This document shows, in pieces, positions 9,742 through 21,480 of a stretch of 64,000 nt of DNA. Positions within the stretch are counted from its first letter, which is position 1. Each line of letters starts with the position of its first letter. The position numbers and the translations under genes are program-made. Under the pieces are notes generated by a model. The model searched no databases. It had not been told where the DNA came from and saw only the letters and a program-made list of their open reading frames with translations. Source of the DNA: Forficula auricularia (taxonomy: Eukaryota; Arthropoda; Insecta; Dermaptera; Forficulidae); the NCBI GenBank assembly GCA_024734495.1, contig JALMQS010000302.1, positions 1-64,000 on the forward strand, written 5' to 3'.

Positions 9742-9852
9742 AAAATTACACTTGAATATTGGTAAGAATATTTTTCAATGAAAGATCATAAAATAAAATA
9801 AAAAAGTAAGTAAAATTCATCTTGATAAATTTATTGAATCGATATATATAAA
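9742..9852 (+). repeat. Direct repeat flanking A/B block (right)
   Basis: Partner of 7773-7874. Confidence 0.85.
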
Positions 9853-10054
9853 AAAAAACTAAATTTATGGAGTTTCTCTTTGGATTAACATATCACACCT
9901 AACATATAATTTACGATTATGTCTTGAAGAGAGCTATAAAATATTGATGTATAAAGATATTTGAATAATTTTGAAAATTCCTTTATGATTAAAAATATTG
10001 ACAAACAAAAAAAACATCAAAAAAATAGATGGGTGGCACTCGGGGACTGCCGCG

Positions 10055-10830
10055 ATAAAGCTATTGCATCATCATCATCATCATCGAGTATACAGTCCTA
10101 AGACTGGTTTGATGCAACAATCCGTCTCCACTCGACTCTGTCCCCCGCCAGCTGTTTGACCTCTCTAAATGTCTGGCATCCCATGTCCACCAGTTATTTG
10201 GTTGAAATATTCTAATCTGGGTCTTCCCCTTCCCCTTTTCTTTCCCACCTCCCCCTTCAAGATATCATCCCCTAAGCAGTCCCCCATGTCTCAGTGTGTG
10301 CCCCATCATCTGTGACCTCTTCTCTTTCTTCGGAACTCTTCCACAAGGTTCTTCTTTCTCCGGTTCTTCCAAGAACTTTTTCATTTGTAATTCTATCTAT
10401 TCATTTGATTTTCAGCATTCTTCTGTAGCACCACATTCCGAAAGCCTCCAATCTCTTTCTTTCCACTTCTCCAATCGTCCAGGTTTCACATCCATACATG
10501 GCTATGGTCATTACAAATGTTTTCAATAGCATCTCCCTATTTTCTAAGCTGATTGAGGAGGAACATGGAGTAGTTTTTGTTTTGAATTAAACCCCATTTT
10601 TGCTTGGGCAATTCTGATTTAATTTCGTTTTCGCTACTCCCATCCCATGTTATTTTACTTCCCTAGGTAGCGGAATTCCTTAACTCCTTCTAGGTTTTCT
10701 TGGTTAATTTTGATGCATTCCTGTCTCGTTTGTTCTTTTTTTGTACATACTAGGACCTTGGTTTTATTCTTGTTTATTTTCATTTTGATTTCTTCTATTA
10801 GGATTTGGTTAGCATAGCATTAAGAAATAA
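10055..10830 (-). pseudogene. LINE reverse transcriptase C-terminal remnant
   Basis: On the minus strand, translation in pieces shows the C-terminal region of a non-LTR retrotransposon polymerase. From N to C: TKVLVCTKKERTRQ-like text, EFRYLG, then ETWTIGEVERKRLEAFGMWC, NEKVLG, RGHR, LRHGGLL and a basic GKKRGRGRPRLEY stretch. Several frameshifts and stops break it. The 3' end on this strand is followed by a (GAT)n run (10063-10086). This type is the 'endonuclease-reverse transcriptase' common in invertebrates. The catalytic palm and endonuclease are absent. Plus-strand frames in the region are shadows. Confidence 0.8.
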
Positions 10831-11090
10831 TTTCAGAATCTTTTGATATATGATTCATAATTTTAAATAAATTATTGAATTAGATATCGACAAGAGACAG
10901 AAGTTAACCTATATAGCAGGCGCTCGCGCCAGGCTGTGAAATATACCTAAGTCCTGTAAAAACAATTATATTTCGGAAAATTGTTACTCCTTTTTATTCA
11001 AAATTTAATTTAAAAAAATATTGATATAGGAATCAATATTTAATTCGCAATACTTTAATTTTAAACTCAAAAAAACGACATCTAAGTAAC
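10831..11090. other. AT-rich stretch, nothing recognised
   Basis: Contains a short GC-rich motif, gcaggcgctcgcgccagg (10917-10934), otherwise no feature. Confidence 0.4.
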
Positions 11091-11094
11091 CTCA

Positions 11095-11328
11095 CGCTTG
11101 GAAAATTCCAAAACCTGCCGTAAAAAGCAAAATATTTAATATTTAGCGAGCAGCAGAAAATTATTCTGCATCTTTATTAAACTCACCCCCGGCTTAAAAA
11201 CATCGTATTATATTTAAATTAATTAATAATTGATTGAAGCACGTGCTTTGTTCAAATTTCCGTTTATAACCACCCACCTTTTCTCCGAAAATTCCAAAAC
11301 TTGCCGTAAAAAGCAAAATATTTAATAC
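11095..11328 (+). repeat. Short direct repeats
   Basis: The text attccaaaacctgccgtaaa with aagcaaaatatttaata occurs at about 11105-11142 and 11288-11328. They bracket an AT-rich spacer with gcacgtgc. Confidence 0.65.
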
Positions 11329-11399
11329 TAATAATAATAAAGTTATACTTAATAGAGTGAATGATAAGATGTGATCAATGTAGAAGATTTCATTACCTG

Positions 11400-12004
11400 C
11401 AACAAAAAGAAAACAACATTTTAGTTTGTTTGAATTAAACGTTGATTAGGCAAAAGGGGCAGGAGCGAAAGTACTGAAACAAATTTGCATTTTACAGTCA
11501 AAATAGATATTTACCAAGAACTGTACCAATTTTCAGCTCTATGCGAATCATTGTAAGCTTAAAAGTCTATTTTGACTGGACTATTGTAAAACTTACTGAC
11601 GTTCTTCGACTTTCGTCAAACAGAAATTATAGTCTTAAATGGAAAATGTAGAATATCTACAAATCTAAGAATTTTAATAAAAAAAGTGGTCAAAAAAAGT
11701 GCAAGTCAACAAAATTGCCTAGAGATTGAGGCAGGAGTCAAGTTTCTAGGATGAATGGTTTTCATTTTATGAAAGAAAAACTGAATTTTTTCTCAAAATA
11801 TTGAAGTTTTTCAAAAAAATTCAACCGGTTACCCTTATCCAATTAAGATGAAACTTTGCCAATCTCATTTTTTATCAAATTGGCAACTATTATGGGTGTC
11901 AGTACCAAAAAAATTCGAAGATCGATTTCTTGTGACCATCTTAGTGTGAATATTATGTAGAAAACGACGTCTCTAGCTTTTGGAATCGCCATATTTCAGG
12001 GTTT
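11400..12004 (+). repeat. Fragment of repeat Z (fold-back family of 19 kb)
   Basis: Shares caagtttctaggatgaatgg, ttcattttatgaaagaaaaa and ggttacccttatccaattaa with the fold-back at 19028-20084 and with 30545-30700 and 35870-36360. No open frame of note. Confidence 0.6.
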
Positions 12005-12568
12005 CCGCGACATTTCATCCCCCGACAAAATATCCTTCAGACAAAATATCTCTGACGCCAACCGAACCGTCTAAAAACCAGCCCGAAAAGGAGCTATACG
12101 AACCCAACCGAGCCAAACTTCTCTCTTGAAATGCTAAAAATTTGGAAGGAAATTTTATAAGTAACCATAGCAACTGCGTTGTTTTCTTATCCGTTACCTT
12201 TGCTGAAGACATAGAGGAATCGACTTTAAACCAAAAATAGCGATTGATTCTCATCTAATACTTGAAGAATAACCATTCTATATTGCATTTTTGAATATAT
12301 ATTAACCGAACCTCCGAAAGTTTAGTCCGGGCGGGGTGTATTTCGGGATCCCATTTTTTTCTAATCAAACACACATTGAAAACCGAACCAGCCAATCGTC
12401 AGGCGGGGTGTGTTTGGGGTTCCCATTTTTTCCTAATCAAACACACATTGAAAACCAAACAGCAAATCGTAGGGCAGGGTGTCTCTTTTGTATTCTCCCT
12501 TATACTGGGGAATATTTTGTCAGAAGATATTATGCCGGGATATTTTGTCGGGAGATGAAATGTCGCGG
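12005..12568. mobile_element. DNA-transposon-like element with ~55-bp inverted ends
   Basis: The left end ccgcgacatttcatcccccg and right end cgggagatgaaatgtcgcgg are inverted and extend inward (gacaaaatatcc / ggatattttgtc). No clear target duplication was found. Inside, 12300-12480 is a tandem run of about 2.5 units of ~80 bp (ctaatcaaacacacattgaa). A unit related to 3985-4222 lies at 12190-12290. Frames of 60-86 codons over the tandem repeat are not genes. Confidence 0.7.
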
Positions 12569-12952
12569 TACAATCTCAGGAATGGTGGATTCATAGGAAA
12601 AAAATATAATAATACTTTTTGTAGACAATTGAATTATCTACAACTTTTGTCTGATGTATTTTTACGAGAAAACTTAACGTTTACGAGAAAAATGTTAAAA
12701 ACTGACATTTTTTACCTTTGACATTGAATAAATTTTTTTGCATAGTTAGGGGGGGGGGTGGAAATTTTTAATATTTCATTTTTAATAGTGTATTAAAGGC
12801 CTGTACAGATTTTCAGCTCTACCGGATTATTGAGTGGTTTCAATTATTTTTTTGTTGTCTATTTTGAATGGAATTAGATAAATTTCGACTAAAACAACTC
12901 CAAAGCATTTAAATCTACTTAGTTGTGTAATATGTTGGGATGTTGGTCTAAG
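12569..12952. other. AT-rich stretch with a G run
   Basis: Low-complexity sequence with gggggggggtgg near 12751; gttttcaattattt and aaagcatttaaatctac recur at 13731-13745. No gene. Confidence 0.4.
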
Positions 12953-13652
12953 GACTATTCGACTGAATTTTTTTTTTTTGTGCCTATGTTACCTCATATC
13001 TCCGCCAATTGTCAACCGATTTTGAAAAAAATTTTGCATTGGGTCCAGTCTAGCTTCCGATTGGTCCCATTTTTTTTTCGTTTTTTTTTCATAGGTATTA
13101 GACCTTTTTTATTAGGTTTGTTTAGACCTAACCTCTTTGTTTATGAACCGATTTCGATGGTTCTTTTTTTATCGAAAGGGGTGTCTTAGGGATGGTGTCA
13201 TATTAATTTGGTCAAGTTCTGATGATATGATCACTATTAATGACATCACTAAAAAGAGAAAAATAAAAATAATTTTTAAGAAAAAAATAAAAACCGACTT
13301 CAAAAAATTAAATGCAACAAATAAAATACACTAAAAGGTATAAAATAATTATTATCTTATTTAGTTACAACTAAACGACGAAATATTAACATGAAATTAC
13401 TTTTTGAAGTTGGTGCCAAACATATACCTTTTATGAATCGCACTCGACGGATCTTACTTAGTACGTTTGGCGGGTACGCTCGCTTATAGGTATAGTTTGT
13501 TTGGTACCGACTTCAAAAAGTAATTTCATGTTAATATTTCGTCGTTTAGTTGTAACTAAATAAGATAATAATTATTGTATACCTTTTAGTGTATTTTATT
13601 TGTTGCATTTAATTTTTTGAAGTCGGTTTCTATTCTTTTCTTAAAAATTTTT
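12953..13652 (+). repeat. Composite A+B copy
   Basis: A (5'-truncated, from gactattcgactgaatt) is joined to a full B fold-back ending gaagtcggtttctatt. Same order as 14888-15630 and 53034-53757. Confidence 0.9.
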
Positions 13653-14887
13653 TTTTCTACCTGATCTTTCTATTCTCTCCAGCAAAATTATTTGATTATC
13701 AGAAGAGAAGTTTCAACTAAAACAACTCCAAAGCATTTAAATCTACATAGTTCTAAAATATGTTGGGAATGCTAAGGATTCCTATTACAGCTCTAAAGTC
13801 GACAATTTTTTTATCAAGTCGTGTATATAACTGTCCACAAATTTCATTTGAAATCTTTTGAGCTGGTATTTTCTAATCATTCAACTTTCACAATCATAAA
13901 GCAGCGGCAGAAAAAGTAATCTCTTTGTAAAATTTAAGCTGATTGAGACAAAGAAGAAAAGGAAAGCCTGTGTGTGGGTGGGTTAGTAATGTTTTGAATT
14001 GGTGTGACCTGTCACTGGAGTGATCGATGATAATCACAAGGGCCTTAGCTGCTTGCTTGTTCAAAATATCAAAGAGTAAAAAAATTAAAAAAACCTAGAT
14101 GGAATTGTTTGAAGTTTTTTGCAAGTAGAATTATTCATAAAAAAAACTTGACGAATTTATTCATCAACCCTTAATATATTATAGTACCCGGAAGACCCGA
14201 GAGCTTCGCTTGGTAATTTATTTTTAATTATTTCTTTTTAATCAACCACTTGTTTTATTTTGATTCAACCACAAGATCGATTTTTTTCAACACCCTGTTT
14301 ATAATTAGTTATTTAATTAAAAAATCTATCAAAATATTTTTGAAGTGAAAATTCTTTAGCGACGTATCTGTTTGATTTTTTTTTTTTGCTCAATAATGGA
14401 GAAATTACTCAATATAGGGAAAATATTTTTTTTCAAATCCACTAGCCTTTCATGAGAAATAAAATTTATTAATATAACTATATGTGACCTTCTCCGAGAA
14501 AAGGGACCTAGTGTGTGAAAATGAAGTTTTGAGAAAAACGCATTTAAAGTTTCATAACGCATTATCACTTTGAACACACCTTCAGTTGGGAGATGCGATT
14601 TAGTATGGTTAGTTATGATTGAGTGCCGACTTTGGTGACGTCATGCCTATGTGGCGACGTATTTTTTGTAAAAATAACTATAAGAAAGGAAAAGAATAAA
14701 GTGACGCTTCAGTCTAGTGCCAACTGTATAACGAGTGTTATCAATATCTCAAAAGTTGTTTCGTTTTGTATGTTTTTATGGGGTAAATAAATTTTTATCA
14801 GAAATCTAACTCATTTCATCTTATTCTACACCCTTTTAAGTACCAGAATCCACTCTTGGGTCCAAACCCGTTTTTTGACACACTGGG
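13653..14887. other. AT-rich stretch, mostly featureless
   Basis: A Helitron-like terminal motif occurs at 14186-14220 (acccggaagacccgagagcttcgcttggt, minus sense), resembling the ctcggtcttccaggt ends at 17600 and 29475. The motif gagaaaagggacctagtg with neighbouring ttctccgag at 14494 recurs near 15632. No gene recognised. Confidence 0.4.
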
Positions 14888-15632
14888 TCCCTTTTTAACC
14901 GACTTCAAAAAAGGAGGAGGTTCTCTATTCGATTGAATTTTTTTTTTTTTTTTTTTTTGTGCCTATGTTACCTCATATCTCCGCCAATTGTCAACCGATT
15001 TTGAAAATTTTTTTTGCATTGGGTCCAGTCTAGCTTCCGATTGGTCCCATTTTTTTTCGATTTTTTTCATAGGTATTAGACCTTTTTTATTAGGTTTGTT
15101 TAGACCTAACCTCTTTGTTTATGAACCGATTTCGATGGTTCTTTTTTTATCGAAAGGGGTGTCTTAGGGATGGTGTCATATTAATTTGGTCAAGTTCTGA
15201 TGATATAATCACTATTAATAACATCACTAAAAGGAGAAAAATAAAAATTTTTAAGAAAAAAATAAAAACCGACTTCAAAAATTAAATGCAACAAATATAA
15301 AAATACACTAAAAGGTATAAAATAATTATTATCTTATTTAGTTACAACTAAACGACGAAATATTAACACGAAATTACTTTTTGAAGTTGGTGCCAAACAT
15401 ATACCTTTTATGAATCGCACTCGACGGATCTTACTTAGTACGTTTGGCGGGTACGCTCGCTTATAGGTATAGTTTGTTTGGCACCGACTTTAAAAGTAAT
15501 TTCGTGTTAATATTTCGTCGTTTAGTTGTAACTAAATAAGATAATAATTATTTTATACCTTTTAGTGTATTTTTATATTTGTTGCATTTAATTTTTGAAG
15601 TCGGCTTTTATTTTTTTCTTAAAAATTTTTCT
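14888..15632 (+). repeat. Composite A+B copy
   Basis: Starts ttaaccgacttcaaaaaagg, has a poly-T run (14938-14958) and a complete B fold-back. Flanked on both sides by sequence with tctccgagaa / tctcggagaag. Confidence 0.9.
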
Positions 15633-15758
15633 CGGAGAAGGTCACATATATAACCAAACTTCTTGAGGATACAAATTCTCATTTAAATAGGTGTTGGTTT
15701 TATTCTTATTTTGACAAAAAACACATTTTTTATCATTTATTTTTCTTTATTTTATTTT

Positions 15759-15816
15759 ATTGTTACCAGGAACGTTTCGACATTTTCAAATATGTCATCA
15801 TCAGCCTTGGAACAAT
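15759..15816 (-). ncRNA. Hammerhead ribozyme candidate, type I-like
   Basis: Read on the minus strand: stem I 5' strand (15816-15805), CTGATGA core (15804-15798), one extra U (15797), stem II GACAT/ATGTC (15796-15792 with 15783-15779), GAAAC (15778-15774), then GTT (15773-15771) as the cleavage triplet, and the stem I 3' strand (15770-15759). Stem I pairs at 10 of 12 positions. Stem III is just the palindrome ACGT, so activity would need a dimer, as known for minimal hammerheads in Penelope-like retroelements. An extra nucleotide after A9 is known in some natural hammerheads. No cleavage data; inferred from sequence. Confidence 0.6.
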
Positions 15817-15819
15817 CTA

Positions 15820-16434
15820 AAGATGGGAAAAAATTCCCTCACATCGAAATTATTAGAGTATGTAACATTATTCTTTTGTTCAACAATTATTTGTGTATAA
15901 ACCTTCAAGGTTAAAGACTATTTCATAAATCACTAACCTAGGTCAGAGGTATCTTTTATTCACATTAAAGAGTTCTTATATTATTAATTTATTCATAATT
16001 TCAAGTGAAACCCATCAGAAATTTTTCGAATAAGGGATGAAAAAATTAAATATAATAATAAAATAAATAACAATAAAAAAAAATAATAATAAAAAAATGA
16101 AACCACTTAGGGCTTATATTAAATCGGATTTTAATATTTATAAAATGTTCGTTGGTGGGTTGAGTGGGTTCGCTCATGTATGAGTATGTATATGGAGATT
16201 GCAATATTATTAAAAAAAACTCTTTTAAAAATATAATTAAAAAAAAATAAAAAAAATTGCCCAACTGTTGTACGCATTATTATATTGAGAGAAATAGTGG
16301 TGGCTGATGGCAAATATGAAAACAAAATAATAATATGAGTTAAAAAATATTACATTTCAGATTTAATTAAAATACGGATATTTGAACTTTATTCGGTCGG
16401 CTTTGTATTTTATAACTGTTCTATTATTATTATT
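15820..16434. other. AT-rich stretch, no gene
   Basis: Low-complexity sequence with A/T runs and an ATT microsatellite near 16420. Frames of 64-72 codons are chance. Confidence 0.4.
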
Positions 16435-16435
16435 A

Positions 16436-17243
16436 TTAAATTAAACGAGCAAAAATTGTTTATATATTTATTTGTTTGTTTGTATATATATATATATATA
16501 TTTTGAAAACAGCTCTACCGATTTTGATGAAATTCACAAATTAGGGAGTTTTGGGGGTGACAATTCGATCTGTTACGGTCTCATCTACGACAAAATTGTT
16601 TTTGATGGGTTTTTTCGTAATCAAATTAATTAATTATTCTCAGGTAGACAAATCCCATTCCTAGGGTTTTAAAAAAGGTTTCCCTTTTCCTTTTATACCC
16701 AGGCAGACAATGGGTTGTTTGTTTCATTGTTCTAAAAGGCCCTGAAGAAGTATTGTGATTGTGGATTTTAACATATTTTGTTCTCCCTAAACGTTATAAA
16801 TATTAATAAACGTTTTATAATTGTTTTTATAAAGAACTTTATTTATTTAATAGAATAAAAAATAATCAAGAATTTATTTAAAAATATATTTGGAATAAGG
16901 AAGGTCTCAATTTTCTGAAAAAACAACACATTTTGATAGGTTTTATTTATTAACAATTGGATGAATAAAAATGAATCATATGGTTGAATCAAAACAGGTG
17001 CAGAAGGTGGGGCGCAGTGGTGGGAAATCAGGGGGTAGGGCGAGGTTTCGGGGGTGGGGTCAAGTGGGGTGGGGGGTACAGTGGGCGAATACTATATAGA
17101 TATATTTGTATTTTTTTAATTTGAAAGCGGCTCTCAAATAAAAATCGACCTTTTTATCAGAATTTTAAATTAAAAATAATATTAAAATAAAGGTTTTAAC
17201 TGAAGGAAGAAGTTACCGAGCATCGCTCGGTGCCTCCAGGTAC
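16436..17243 (+). mobile_element. Helitron-like non-autonomous element, copy 1
   Basis: Starts attaaacgagcaaaaattg, then a TA microsatellite, then acggctctaccgattttgat. Ends with hairpin ACCGAGC-ATC-GCTCGGT (17215-17231) followed by gcctccaggtact. Multiple copies share the same start and end without terminal inverted repeats, and sit in AT-rich sites without evident target duplication, as expected for Helitron/HINE-type elements. No Rep/helicase. Related copies end at 18017, 27525, 29868, 34728 and 38537. Confidence 0.65.
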
Positions 17244-18020
17244 TTATTAAATTAAACGAGCAAAAATTGTTTATATATTTATTTGTTTGTTTGTATATAT
17301 ATTTGTATCTTAGTTCTATTTTGAAAACGGCTCTAACGATTTTGATCAAATTCACGACTTAGGGGGTTTTGGGGGTTACAATTCGATCTATTACGGTCTC
17401 ATCTTCGAGAAAATTGTTTTTGAATGGTTTTTTCGTAATCAAATTAATTATTCTCAGGTAGACAAATCCCATTCTTATGGTTTTAAAAAAGGTTACTCTT
17501 TTCCTTTTGTACCCAGGCAGACAATGGGTTGCCTTAATATATTATTCTTAAAGGCCTTGAAGAAGTATTGTGATTGTGGTGTGTTGTTGTCAAGCATTAA
17601 CTAAACCCGAACAAAGCTCGGTCTTCCAGGTATATATATATATATATATTTGCATTTTTTTTTTTTTTTTTTTTAAACGGCTCTAACGATTTTGATGAAA
17701 CAAACTCTATTAACAAGTTTTGAGGATGAGAAAGCGATCTTGATGCGGAGCAGGGGTGGATGTTGGGAGTGCAGAAGGTGGGGGGCATTGATGGGTGATC
17801 CGGGGATAGGGCGAGTTTTCGGGGGTGGGGTCGAGCAGGGTGGGGGTGGGGGGTACAGTGCTCGGGTATTATATAGATATATTTGTATTTTTTAATTTGA
17901 AAACGGCTCTCAAATAAAAATCGACCTTTTTATCAGAATTTTAAATTAAAAATAATATTAAAATAAAGATTTTAACTGAAGGAAGAAGTTACCGAGCATC
18001 GCTCGGTGCCTCCAGGTACT
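17244..18020 (+). mobile_element. Helitron-like unit, tandem second copy
   Basis: Begins taaattaaacgagcaaaaat directly after copy 1 and ends with the same hairpin (17991-18007) and gcctccaggtact. An internal end-like motif, aagctcggtcttccaggta (17614-17632), followed by a TA run and aaacggctctaacgat, shows that two sub-units are fused within it. G-rich text (ggggtgggg) lies at 17745-17865. Confidence 0.65.
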
Positions 18021-18254
18021 TATTATTAAATGAACAATTCTTGTATATCATCTATCCTTTGTTAGTTGTAAAAAACATTTACTTTGCGACATACAACCGG
18101 CCCTAAGAGACATTTTGAAAAAACAGTTATTATCTCGAAAAATACAATTTTTCTATGTTCACTTATTAAGGCCTTTTTGTAGACCGAAACGCCCTAGTTT
18201 TGCCCAATTTTTTTAATCAAAAGAGTTTCTGGGATATTTCGAAAAAATGAACCA

Positions 18255-18426
18255 AAAAGGTTAGGCTAGGGGTTAGCGTATCATCCTGCTAACCAAGTGC
18301 ACCCAGGTTCGAATCCGACTCGAGGCATCCGGATAAAAATCTAATACCTGGTTAGAGACAAATTTTAAAAATAATAATAAGTATCGTAAATTGGCTTATG
18401 GCTAGAAAGGCCGAAAAGCCAAAAAA
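18255..18426 (+). mobile_element. tRNA-derived SINE (family 1), copy 1
   Basis: The head has pol III box A-like ggctaggggttagcgta (18264-18280) and box B ggttcgaatcc (18306-18316). The body ends in ggccgaaaagccaaaaaa. A second copy lies at 40933-41111 (minus). No CCA end, so not a functional tRNA. Confidence 0.8.
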
Positions 18427-18943
18427 GGTTTTCTTTTGTTACTTTTTATTTGTTTGTTTTTTTATTTATTTATTTATTTATATAATTTTTTAAAAAGAAT
18501 TAATAAAATAAATACGACGTTCAAATAATAGGGTAGGTTACATTGGTAAACAGTCTTAAAGAGAAACTAGGGATAGGGCGGGTGGTTGGGTGGGATCATT
18601 AGTTCTCCCACCACTGCTAAAGTAGATTTGATTTTTACGTCTAAAAAGCCAATCTTGATATCTTGAAAGATATTTTGTTTTCTCTCTTTCTCAAAAAAAA
18701 AAAAATTCCCAATGAATTTCAATTAAATCGCCAACTTCAATTTAGATGTTAAAATCCTAGGAAAAAAATGAGATTTTTTTTCTCAAATAAAAGTTAATAG
18801 CATTTCGTCACAGCCCTTGAGGGTTAATGACAAAAGAAAGCAGCAGTGGGTGGCCCTGGTTTATGCTCTGGACCCCCCAGCAATCGACCAGAGAGTAAAA
18901 TTGAATCCAATGTGGAGTAATGTGGCCACTAAGTAAAGACTAT
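18427..18943. other. AT-rich stretch, nothing firm
   Basis: Includes a TTTA repeat (18463-18482). The piece catacaaccggccctaag (18091-18108, upstream of the SINE) resembles text at 60723-60740 and, inverted, 30409-30425, a possible DNA-transposon end. No gene. Confidence 0.35.
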
Positions 18944-19024
18944 CCTGGTAATTCAATATCGATCAACGCACAGTACGTGTGTTTATGTGTACAAGTGTGC
19001 TTGTGTTTGTGAGCCTTCCATATA
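18944..19024 (+). repeat. Direct repeat flanking fold-back (left)
   Basis: Runs from cctggtaattcaatatcgat to gccttccatata. The right partner is 20110-20182 in the same orientation. Confidence 0.85.
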
Positions 19025-19027
19025 TTC

Positions 19028-20084
19028 CAGTTAATAGCTTACATTAATTGCGGTAAATGATTTTTGACGATCGTTTGGTATGGTGTGTGTAACTTTTGGT
19101 GGCCGAAAAACCTGGAAATTTTCGGACTTTTTTCAGTTTTTAGCTTATAACTGGAAAACGGCGCATATTTTATGAATAACCGATCTATAGTAAATTAAAG
19201 AGCACAAAATTTCGCGTCGATTAAAAAAAAGAAATGCAAAATTGGTACTGTAGTTCGATTGTAAATGCGGATTCAAAAAACAGCACTTTTGTCTACCCAT
19301 CCCTAAAACTGGCACTTTTTTCGATTATTTCCCATTTTGACCAATAAGGAGCACGTTTTCGACAAAGGCCACTCTATATATTTTTAAACTAGATTAAATT
19401 TGCTACAATTTAAACAAAGTTTTATCTTAATTAGATAATGGTAAGATATGCCAAAATGATGTTGAAGTTTGGAAAATATGCAATTTTTTGCAACAAATCG
19501 CAGTTTTTCCTTGATAAAATAAAAAACCACTTTTCCTAGAAACTTAATTTCTATATCATTCTTTAGGAAATTTTATTTACTTAAACGTTTAATAGGACCA
19601 CTTTTTTGATAAAACTCTTAGATTTATAGTTATCCTACATTTCCCGGACAGCATATGATCCGAATCCTCAAAAGCATCCTGGAAAATGTTGGATAACTAT
19701 AAATTTAAAAATTTTATCAAAAAAGTGATCCAAGTAAACGCTTAAGTAAATAAAATTTCCTAGAAAATGTGATAGGAATCAAGTTTCTAGGATGAGTGAT
19801 TTTCATTTTATGATTGAAAAACTGCGATTTTTCGCAAAAATGCAGTTATTCAAAACTTTAACTTCATTTCGGCACGGGTTACCATTATCCAATTAAGATG
19901 AAACTTTGTGTAAATTGTAGCAAATGTAATCTAGTTTAAAAATATATAGAGTGGTCTTTGTCGAAATATGGACCGTTTTCGAGTTATTAGCAAAAACTGG
20001 AAAAAGTCCGAAAATTTCAAGATTTTTAGGCCACCAAAAGAAAAGAAAAAAAAATCTTTCCCGCAATTAATGTAAGCTGAACCA
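19028..20084. repeat. Long inverted repeat Z (fold-back, ~1.06 kb)
   Basis: Ends agcttacattaattgcgg / ccgcaattaatgtaagct are inverted. The arms pair across several hundred bases (tagagtggtctttgtcgaaa and counterpart; ctagaaacttaatttc and counterpart) around a short loop near 19649-19682. The left arm is ~200 bp longer because 19170-19340 has no counterpart in the right arm; that segment is present in the 35985-36250 copy. No coding sequence. Confidence 0.85.
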
Positions 20085-20109
20085 CTTTTTGGATCCTTTA
20101 TTTACTGGG

Positions 20110-20182
20110 CCTGGTAATTCAATGTCGATCAATGCACAGTACGTGTGTATATGTGTACAAGTGTGCGTGAGCCTTCCATATA
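20110..20182 (+). repeat. Direct repeat flanking fold-back (right)
   Basis: Partner of 18944-19024, shorter by a few bases within the GT-rich part. Confidence 0.85.
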
Positions 20183-20584
20183 AATTATACTTGGTCTATT
20201 TCGAGTGAGATGTATCAAATACATTTTTTGAGAATAAAGAGTTCACTCGAAATTAATGAGCTCTATTCCATTTTACGTATATTAAATTAAATGTGATGAA
20301 GAAATGCTTTTAGTAAGCCGTCAATTAATCTTAAGTTTGATGACAGCGTTGGATTTTCAATTAACCGGGTGGGGGCCTTAAATAATAAAATCCAATGTCG
20401 GTGTGGGGGTAAAAGATTAAACGTCATGCTAAAGTAATTTTCAAATAAAACGACCATCAAAAGATTCACCGTTCAATTGACAATACACGTAACAAATTTT
20501 CCAATAAAATATTCATTTTTGTTTTAAGGAAGTCCTTTCGCCGCCAATGTTAAATAAAAAAAAATATTAGACTTAATTTTTATA

Positions 20585-20985
20585 ATACACTACGCTTCAA
20601 AAAAATCGAGCCACCAATAAAAACTTTATTAAATAAGAAATTATTTTAAAATTTTTACAAATATTCATATAATTGGTTCTATTAACTCATGAAACTAACA
20701 TATTCAATGAAATATTGTTGATAATTTTAGAATTTCATAGTAAAAATAAGTAAAATTAAATTAAAAGATACAATTACAAATTATACTACTACATTCTCAA
20801 TATCACTTTACATTTAAATAAAATTTTAATAAAAGCTCTAATTTCATTTGAAATATCAATAAAATGAATCATTGATAGAAAGATACAAAATGGATATTTC
20901 TGAAGTTCAAGCAGTTCAAATTGGGTGCCTAATTAATCAAGGGCTAAGTCCACAGACAAGTGGCAAGTACACTTACTTTTCAGTA
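20585..20985 (+). pseudogene. Tc1/mariner-like element, 5' end with transposase N-terminus
   Basis: Starts with the terminal motif tacgcttcaaaaaaatcgag, shared (inverted) with 23255-23290 and 26935-26962. From 20890 a frame reads MDISEVQAVQIGCLINQGLS followed by PQTSGKYT, the first helix-turn-helix of a Tc1/mariner-type DNA-binding domain. The frame ends at ~20985 where unrelated A-like sequence begins, so the catalytic DDE/D domain is absent. Parallel fragments lie at 21850-21970 and 26766-26850. Confidence 0.65.
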
Positions 20986-20998
20986 AATGTATGATTGC

Positions 20999-21480
20999 TT
21001 GTAAAAAAATTAAAAATAAAATAAAATTTAGCGAATAATTGTTTTACAATAAACAAAGAAGTTATGCGTAAACATAAATAACAAAAAAAAATCCAATACC
21101 AATGAAATTTATACGCGGACAATCGGTGACTATACTGATCCCAAGGCAAAAAAATCATCGAAATCGGTCCACATGGTAAAAAGAAATCGACAATCAAACA
21201 TCTCCAGAACTTGACCAAATTAATATGTGACCACCCCTAAGCTATGGCCTTTCGAATAAAAAAAGAATCATCGAAATCGGCCCATAAACAAAGAAGTTAT
21301 GCGTGAACATACATAACAAAAAAAGGTCCAATAACAATGAAAAATAAACGGGACTAATCGGGTACGAGACTGAACCAACGCAAAAAAATCATCCAAATCG
21401 GGGTAAAGAGAAATAAATAAATAAATAAATAAACAGACATTCCGTTGAATTGATAACCCCTTTTTTCAAAGTCGGTAAAA
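20999..21480 (-). repeat. Two diverged A-type units
   Basis: Two tandem copies of agaagttatgcgt-aacatacataac, atcatcgaaatcggtcc and acttgaccaaattaatatg, ending in aaagtcggtaaaaa. Related to repeat A but more diverged. Confidence 0.7.

Noticed and set aside
10296..10529. 77-codon plus-strand frame
   Set aside because: Shadow of the minus-strand LINE RT remnant, where recognisable motifs lie.
18255..18330. Possible tRNA gene
   Set aside because: Pol III boxes are present but the anticodon arm does not fold well and the same head recurs with a SINE body and tail.
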